DNA from: Apostichopus parvimensis
Taxonomy: Eukaryota; Echinodermata; Holothuroidea; Aspidochirotida; Stichopodidae
DNA: 23,293 bases
Assembly: GCA_000934455.1 (NCBI GenBank)
Contig: KN888834.1
Location: forward strand, 33,031-56,323
Reading direction: 5' to 3'
Under the pieces are notes generated by a model. The model saw nothing but the letters and a program-made list of their open reading frames with translations. It had not been told where the DNA came from and did no database searches. Each line of letters begins with the position of its first letter. Within the stretch, counting starts at the first letter, position 1. The position numbers were made by a program, and so were the translations under genes. Positions 10,601 to 19,600 of the stretch are shown here, piece after piece.

Positions 10601-13600
10601 CTGTGAGGATCTGTGGTGAAGGTGAGCTTGACACATGGCTCTGTGTGTGTGTGCTTACAATTGGGTCTGCAAGCATCTGTGACAGAAGAGAACATTCTTT
10701 ACATGGTTCTATGTGTGCCTACACCAAGATCTGTAAGGACTTGTGACAGTAGACAGTTTGTCAAATCATTCTATACCTACCTACATCAGGATATGTGACA
10801 GTAAACAGCTTGTCATGTAGTTCTATCATGTGTACCTACTGTAATGTAGTATGATCAGTTATATCCCGAATGTATCACTTTAAGCATGTGCTTCAATGCC
10901 TCTTTGTCTTAAGAGTAACTACTTACTTCCTGTTCCCGAGTTTATTCACCCCTCACCCACATCATAGTCGTACAAGCCCCCTTTGTCTTAATTCTATGAA
11001 ATCCTCAATACTTGACCACAGATGACACCCTCTTCTCTGTGCCTTAGTAATTATAAGTAATTATTCCAGACAAGGATTTTATGTCACAGAGAGGTTATCG
11101 CCTCATCTCAGGAAGTTGTAATGACTTAAATACTGTAGTTTTGTACAATGAAGAAAGACTAGCATTTCAGACTTCAGAGAGTGCAGTTCAGTACACTATT
11201 CTGGATCTGCACTCCAGCAACAAACATTTTTCACAAAGAAATGAAGTTTTCTACAATTATATAGATCTATGTCTGGAGTTCCTCTTTATCTGCTGTTTTA
11301 TCTATTTAATGATTGAGCCCTGAAAATAATTGAATAATAGAATCTGTGACAGTAGACAGTTTCTCACAGTTTGTGTGACAGCAGACAGTTTGTCAAATCA
11401 TTCTATGCCTACCTACATCAGGATCTGTGACAGTATGCAGCTTGTCACATAAGTGTCTGGGACATACATTCTGCTCATTCTCATAAGTATTTCTAGAGTA
11501 CAAACATTCCAAGGTCTGTAAATTACCTCATCCTCTAATTCTGTCTGCAGTTTTTCATTCTTTTCTTTTTCTTCCCTTAAAAGGTTCTCGGTTGTTTCTC
11601 GTTCCTCGAGGGCTTCTTCGTACTTAACATTAGCAGAATTACAATCCTCCATTAAAAGATTCATCTTTGATAACACAGTTTCTTTTCCAGTCTTCAATGT
11701 TTGCTGTAAAATTTGGAAGACATATAGAATAATCAATATTTATCACCGATTTACATTCCTTACCTTTTCCTTATTTGCTTCAAATCAATAAATGGTCATC
11801 CATCTTAAAACTCAATCTGTAACGTTTAAGATCAATTATACTGTAACCATGGTGATAGAACTTGTCACAGACTGTTATTTAAACATACACGATTTCACAG
11901 AAAATACCACAACAACAACTACAGCTTTATAATCATTCATATAGACATAGACAAGCTTTCTAACAGTTCCAAGAAAATTCAATTATTTCTATCTGCTTCT
12001 AAACTGGAGACCATTTATGTTCATTGATTTTTGAAGCGGTAGAAAAGGGTGAACTGGTGGGAAAGGGGGGATGGGTTGATGAGGGGGTAAGTACCAAAAC
12101 ATAATCCATCAAAAAACAGACACACACCTCTAATTCCTCCTTTTCCTTCAGTGCATCGAGATGTCTTTCCCTCTCGGTTTCATATTCTTTGTTGATTTGC
12201 TCCAAATATTGCACAGCTTGATCTAATTTCTCCTGCAGTTCGTTTTCTCGGCTGGTGTCTTCTTGTTGCTTTGCTTGCCTCTGTGGTGAAATCAAATATC
12301 AAAATAAAACATTTATGAAATATTCCTGTAATCTACATTGTACCATATTCTGAGATGTGACTTAAAGGACCAACATATTGTAGAACATTCATATTTCTAC
12401 TTCATTTCTTTGTACATTGTATAAAAACTGGTTTGCTAACAATAGCTATTGTTACGCAGATTTTACGACCGTCCTGGTTAAATAATAGCTTTATACCAGC
12501 ATAAAATGAAAACAGGCTTTGCTGAAAATTGTTCACATTTCAAAAGCTATACAATCATTTTTAATTTGGAAGAAGAATATGATGTGCTAAGAATAAGGAC
12601 TCAAACAGTTGGTTAATTATAAGGGTCCATCTATGATAAGAATAAGGACTCAAACAGTCAGTTAATTATTAGGGTCCATCTGTCATAAGAATAAGGACTC
12701 ACACAGTTAGTTAATTATTAGGGTCCATCTGTATTAAGAATAAGGACTCAAACAGTCAGCTACTTATAAGGGTCCATCTGTCATAAGAATAAGGACTCAA
12801 ACAGTCAGATATTTATTAGGGTCCATCTATGACTTGCCTGGAGTTCCTCAATCTCTGCCGTTGCATTCTGTAATTGTTGTTTCTGATCTTCTAACTCCTC
12901 CATCAGTTTAGCGGACGCCGTCTCTGCCTCTTCCTGGAGTCTTATCATCTCGTCGTACTCCTTATTCAGCTGTTCGTATTCTTTCTCAGACTTATCAAGT
13001 TTCTCTTGAAGCTCCTTGCCTGTTGCTTCATACAATTCTACTTCTTGAATTTTCTCCTAGTTTTAAGAAACAACATTTTGTTAGTCTTTGTTTGAAATAA
13101 AAGTTTGGAAAATCGTCCAAAAGAATTTTCAACGCCAACATTTGACTTTTTTTTCTTCAAAATTAGCGATCATCAATTTGATGCACAGACCGCTTATTTT
13201 CCCTTGGTTTTTGCATTTCATAATTTTCTAATCATCTATATACATTAGCAACAATGTTGGTAAAACAAGCTGCTACAAATTTGTTTTTTCAATGGTAACC
13301 ATCTTCTTTTATTTTCGTTTCGTACAATATTCTGAAGGTTGTCCAAGTTGGAACTGAAATTGTTACCAACCTGCACTGCTAGAAACATCTCAAAAATATG
13401 GACCAAACAAATAAAGTTGTTCAACATGTTTAACAAGGTTTGCCCCTGATGTTAAACAAAGTCTCCCATGTTTCCCATAAGCTTCACTTGTTGCTTATTA
13501 AAGTGGATATTTATATGTTCTATAGAAATACCATTATGCACGTTGCAAAAATTTGCAAAACGCAATTACTAGCTGAGAATAAAAATCTCCAATTGTACTT

Positions 13601-16600
13601 AATGTTTTCAGTTTTAAGGGTCGCATTTTGCTTTTGGGTGTAATTTATTTTGTAATATACTCTACAACATTCTAAATACACCATGTAATGATTGCACAAT
13701 AAATTTACATAATTTGTAAAGTAGTATTTTGCCAAATAGTTTGCAAAGTAATAGTTGCACAAAATAAATGTAAACTTTTAACATCATGTAATGGCTTGAA
13801 GAGTAAAAATAATTTTTGGATGCATCAAACACCTGCTATGATATGAAAGTATTAATGTAACAATCTAACAGTTTACTTTGAAACACTTCATAGAAATCAT
13901 ACCAAAGATTGTTCAAAATAACCAGAAAGAAAGACAGATGTAAAGTTCACTTTGTTTTGTATATTTTAGTAAATGAACAACAGAAAAACTAAAAGCAAAG
14001 TTATGAACTATGGAAAGAGCAAAAAAAAATGTTTTAGCTAAAAAAGGAATCAATCCCGTGAGTTTACTGGTTCAAATCCATTCTGGCCAACTATGTCTTT
14101 GCTCTTTCCTGTTATTTTACTAATTTTAATAACAAAATGTTGCCAGGTGCTTTATGCTACAAAGACATCAAGTATGTTCCAATAATAGAATTTACCTAAA
14201 ATAGTTCATAGATCCAAATTTTTACCTGTAGTTGATCATTAGAGATGGCTGCCTCCTTCTCCAATTTACTTAATTTCTCTTCATAATCACTAACGAGGTC
14301 TTGTCTTTCCTTTGTCTCCTGAAAGAGATGACAAAAATAAAATGTTTAATTACAGAATGTCAGAGGTGTAGATGAGATCTAACGACACAAAATATTTCTA
14401 GTTTTTTCTTCTCTTTTTTAAAGTTTTGTTTAATCATAGAGATAACATTTCTAACTCAAATGTGACAAAGCATTAGAATAAATTAAAACCTGAAAAATGG
14501 TTTAGAAAACTGATATACAGTGATATCTGGAAAATAAAAAAACTTAAAATGTGTTACTAAACATGTTACAGACATTTTACAGTATTGTCCATCACTAATA
14601 CAAAGTACTTTGCAAATGTCAGCCTATTCATTAAGATAACTATGAACATGTCTTATAATAATAATAATCAAGAAACTAAAAATAAGGGAGGGGGGGGAGG
14701 GGGGAAAGAAACAGTTCTTTAAGTGGTTAATTGTAAATAGAGGTACATGATTGTATAATTATGTAGTAATTTCAAACATCTTAAAAGTGATTTCTACCTG
14801 TTCCAAGGACTCCTTTTCCCTTTGTAAGGACGCAATCGTATCAGTAAACTATGACAAAAAAAAAGGTAATAGTAACCATTAATATTTACATGAACAAATT
14901 AAAAGTTTCAGTGAGGAACTGATGTTGACTGGACACCACTAGATGCCCTATTGACCATGATAATTAAACCACTCCTTTAATATTCTATACAAAATTCTCA
15001 CTAATTAAGTTAATATCCCACACAAATATGAGGCCTTTCAGATCCAGTTAACATTTCACAGGGGTTCTCAATAGCCAGTACACAAGCCAGTTTCTGCCTA
15101 CGAAAGATTTCATCCTGGCTCAGGCAAAAACAAAAACAAAATTGTCCCACAATCTTGATTGAGCTAGCCAGGTATGCAAGCCTTTCAGCTTGAGCACTCT
15201 ACCGGCCTACCATGCAGATTGCTCCATCTAGTAAAAAAGACATTTTGGCTCACTCTGGCCTCTTGTTCCAAACAATTGCTTTTCTCTGGCCCTTCAAATG
15301 ACAGTACCACTCTTATTTATGCTATATAAATAAAGCCATCATCTTCACATCTCAAATAACTCTAAAAGATCAATCTAAAAGATGATACAAAAAAAAAGAC
15401 AATAAAAAATTGGCTGGCAACTGAAATCAGCTTACAAAGTCAAATTCATCTTCGGCTGTCGTTTGGTTCTGCTCCTTGTTTGCCATTTGCTGTTCAAAGT
15501 TCTCCTCCAGGGATGTCAGTCTCTGTTTCGTTTCCTCCAGTGCTTCCTGTGTCTTGACGAGTTCCTCTTGAGCATCTATTGACTGAGATCGGGGAAGAGA
15601 CAGAAGAAAAAACAAAATTAATGGGGGATTGGAGTCTCAGGTTCAAACAAAAGTACATCATACATGTATTAAATATAAAAGGCATGTGAGAGCTACCATT
15701 TTATCCTTAGTTTCTTTTAAAGCTGAAATGATTACTGAAAGTTGGAAATTGCACAAGTGTAGCAAGCCATGAGTCAAGGGTTGGAGAAAGTAGCTGAATT
15801 TCCTGCCAAACCTATTACTAGCACCAGCAATTTGCATGATATTGTTTGCAAAGCAGACAACCAAGCACTCCTGATGCATTACAATGAAAGGCAACTTGAA
15901 CACTTTCCTTCTGGGGCTTTTTTTGATTTATTTTCTCTTCTATAATATTTTTCAACCTTCTTAGAATTGTTTTAGAATGAAAAGAATTCTAAGAAGGTTG
16001 AAAAAGGTTTTTATATTTCTATATATTATTTTTCAGCATTTTTTTTTTTCTAGTGTGGTAAATCTCCCTCCAACCTGGTTCTGTTGGTTACCTATGTTTT
16101 CTACCCTACCAAGAGTTTTTTTAGTCATGGTCATGTATAATCAAATTCACTTCAGACTTGAACAGTACTGAAAATTGTGAACAAGCCCCATGAATCATGA
16201 TTCTTGAAGCTTCAGTCAGAAAAAATCTTGATGCAAATTTTGCTGTTATATTTTAATTTTGACTTTTAAGGACTCAAGTAACATTTGTAACTCACACAGC
16301 TAATGCTTTCTTCAAGGTCCTCCTTTAGCTGTTTTCTCTCTGCAGTAAGTCTACAAAACATAAGAAGAATACGACAAAATATAAGTTATGAAGGAAAATG
16401 AAAACATAGTATTGTTGATTCCTAAATACAACTCTAACCAAGAAATTATGACCAATGCATTGATTTTCAATTATACCAAACGTGAAACGATTATAATAAT
16501 TGATATAATCGTTTAAACTAATTCCAAGAATTTTTCCCACAATCAAATATAAACACATCAGGCATTCATGCTTAAAACAAGTGATGGTCTCGTTCTCAAA

Positions 16601-19600
16601 ACACTTGATCCATGTGACCAGATCATTTTCGTAGACAAACTAGTCTATTATTCTTATTTTCTCTTTTCATGTATAATGCAGTGTCTTGCTTCAAATATTA
16701 CGCTTCTAAAGCTTACACTTGTCTTAACATATGTAGTTTGCAATGGTTTGGAGTAGTACTTTCTCTTAATTATATGAATTTTGAAATATATCAGTTCTCA
16801 ACAAATTTGATAAAAACAAATGCAAACTGCACTTGACATCATCACCCAAAGTGAAAGAAAAGCGATTTATTGATCTGCATATCGTTGGAAGCTCAAAGAA
16901 TTATTCTCTCAAATGAATAAAAAATTTAACCTTGAAACATGCTTCATTGATTTTTCACACTTACTAGCCTGTATTCAGAAATATTTCATAAATAGAAAGC
17001 CCTGCCCATAATAGCCAAGCCTGTCAGGAGATATATCTGTTGTCTTCTGAGAAAAACTAACAACCACCAAAAGAAGAAAACAAGAATAGAAAAACAAAAC
17101 AACAATGAAATGCTACAGCAATAAACAAGTCTCTTTATAGTAGCTTTAAAATATGAAACACTTACTCTTCAATCTGTTTCTCAAGTTGTTCCATCGCATG
17201 ATCCATTTCTCCGTGAACATTACCGGCTGATCTCAAGGGATCACACTCTTCTTTCGCCAGCTCCAACTCTAATATTTTACTCTCCAGGTCAAGTTTAAGT
17301 TCATCGATAGATCCCTCGAGGGTAGCCTTGATCATCTCTCTCTCATCTGCAGCCTCTTCTAACTTCTCTTCGGTTGTTTTCAATTCGCCCTCCATCTTCA
17401 TCAGTTTCTCTTCCAGTGTCGTGATCTGTTCCTCTCCTCTCATCTTAGCATCCTCTAATTCCTTCTTCTGATGCTCTAACTCTTTCACCTGTTCCTGGTA
17501 ATCAGCAGCTGCCTTCGTCAATGATTGCATCTCCTCATCTGCCCTGTCGTCGTTACCTGTCTCTTGCACGAAACCTTTCAGTTCCTCAAGACGGTCTTCA
17601 AATTCCTGCTTTTGAATTTCAGATGCTTCTTGCAATGAGCTTAAGTTTGCATGAGCTGTCTGTAACTCCTCCTGTAGTTTCATTTTAGTGACTGTAAGCT
17701 CTTCACTTTCATTTCTCAGCCTGATGACTTCATCTTCAAGTACATTTTCCTGTTCGCTAATATTCTCATTTTCTTTCTTTCGGTCTTCTTCCCCATTGGA
17801 AAGACCACCAGTGGGAGGATTCACTTGGTTCAGTTCACCTTTCAACTTCTCTACCTCAACTAAATATTGATCAATTTCTGAACGGGCGGACTCTAACTCC
17901 TGTTCTTTCATCGCCAGCTTTGCCTCGGCATCAGTAAGATCGTTGTTCAAATCCTTGAAAAGTGCAACCTCTTCTTGAAGCACTTCCAGCTCACACCGAG
18001 ATTCCTCTTCCTTCATCTTAGCATCCTCTAGTTCCTCCTCCGCCCGAGCTAGTTTCGACTTTGCTTCAGCGAGGTCATCGTCTGTTTTCCTCAGCGTGAC
18101 TACTTCTTCCTGTAGTTGCTCCAGTTCTGCCTGGTACCTCTCAGTCTCCCCTCTGAGTCTCTCTGCATCTTCATTCTTGCTAACTTCAGCAGTCACATCC
18201 TCCTCACCTTGTTTCCCTTTCACCAGTTCCTCTCTCACATTTCTCAGTTCTTGCTCTAACTGTTCACATCTACTGCTTGATTCTAGAGTCCTTGCACTGT
18301 CAGCTTCCAATAGAGTGATCTGTTCTTGTAATCTATCAATTTCCTCCCTGTATCTCTCGACCTCCTCCAACAGTTTATGACTCTCCATCTCACCACTCTC
18401 GCAATCTCCTCTTACCTCTACTGCATTTTCCATCCCTGCCAACTTAGCTTCTAAATCCTGTTCTCTCCTCTCATAGATATCTCTCTGTTCCTCCATCTGT
18501 GCCTTTGATGCCTTTAGCTCTTCGTCCATCTTCTCCCAAGACTGTTTCGACGCCGTAGATGCAACCTCCAGCTGCTCTACCAGACCCTGAAGTCTGTCAA
18601 CCTCCGACTGCAGACATTCTGATCTCTCTTGACCAGTAATCCGTTCTGCTTCCAGTAACTCGGTCAATTCCCTCATCTTCACTTCTGTTTCCTCTTCTTG
18701 ACTGCTAGCTTTACAATCTCTCAGAGATTTAAGTTCTGCTCTGGTTGAAGATAATTCTGCCTCCATCCTCCCTAACTCACTTCTTGCTTCATCCAAATCT
18801 GATGCTTCTGTTTGTAAGTTCAGTGCTTCTCCTTGATACTCTGCGAGTTCTCCTCTAAGTTTCTCCATCTCCTCCTCCCTGTTTTGATCTTCATCTTTTT
18901 GTGCCTGGATTTCTGCCATCAATTCTGTTAGTTTTTCCTCCATCTCAGTCCTTTGACTCTCAAGGGCCTTCTTCCAGGTTTCAGCATCTCCCTGTAGTTC
19001 TTGGACATTCAGCTCCATTGACTCCATTTGTGTCTTAGATGTCGCAATCTCTTGTTCCATCTTCTCTTTAGCAATTCTCTCTTCTGCAAACTCCGCTTGT
19101 ATTTTGACTTTCTCTTCCACGTGAGACTCTAAGTCTTTCTTCAGTACGTCGCTTTCCTTCTCCAGGTTCTCGATCTTGGCTTCTAGTTCCCCCACTTTCT
19201 CCGACTCTGATGATCTTAGCTTCTCCTCGGTCCTTCTCTGCTCCTCAGCTAAAACTTTCACTGCCTCTAGTTCAGTCTGTGATGCTATAAATTTCTCTTC
19301 CAGCTCTGCAAATGAAAGTTTTGATTTCTCAATAACATCTTCCAGTTCTCTCTTGGAATTTGTCAACTGAGAAAACTCCTCAAGTGTCCTTTCTTCTTTC
19401 TCCCGGAGTAACTCTGTCTCTGCCATCAACTCTTTCAATTTGTTTTCGTTTTCACTCCCTTCTGAAGCTGAATCACTCTGGTTGTTCTGTTCATCGTAGG
19501 ATAGCTGGAGCTGAGAGGTAAGTTCTTTCACTCGCCTCTCCTGTTTTTCTTTCTCCATGTTATGGAGTATCTCCATCTCAGCTTTAGACTGCTCGGCTGC

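Larger units (their letters stand above)
10009..11526 (-). other. Intron 13 (exon 13 to 14)
   Basis: 1,518 bp, the longest intron of the gene. It holds a 21-bp x 3 tandem repeat (10278-10340) and a degenerate minisatellite in two blocks (about 10480-10830 and 11341-11455). Confidence 0.7.

Noticed and set aside
11081-11323. 80-codon plus-strand open frame between the minisatellite blocks
   Set aside because: It has no recognisable domain, no splice context and an intronic position; likely chance in AT-rich DNA.
16485-16514. 10-bp perfect hairpin AAACGATTAT/ATAATCGTTT
   Set aside because: It is short and AT-rich, within what chance gives in this intron; noted only in the intron entry.
17688-19370. 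Plus-strand Ser-rich open frames opposite exon 5
   Set aside because: These are reverse-complement shadows of Glu/Lys/Leu codons in the giant coiled-coil exon.
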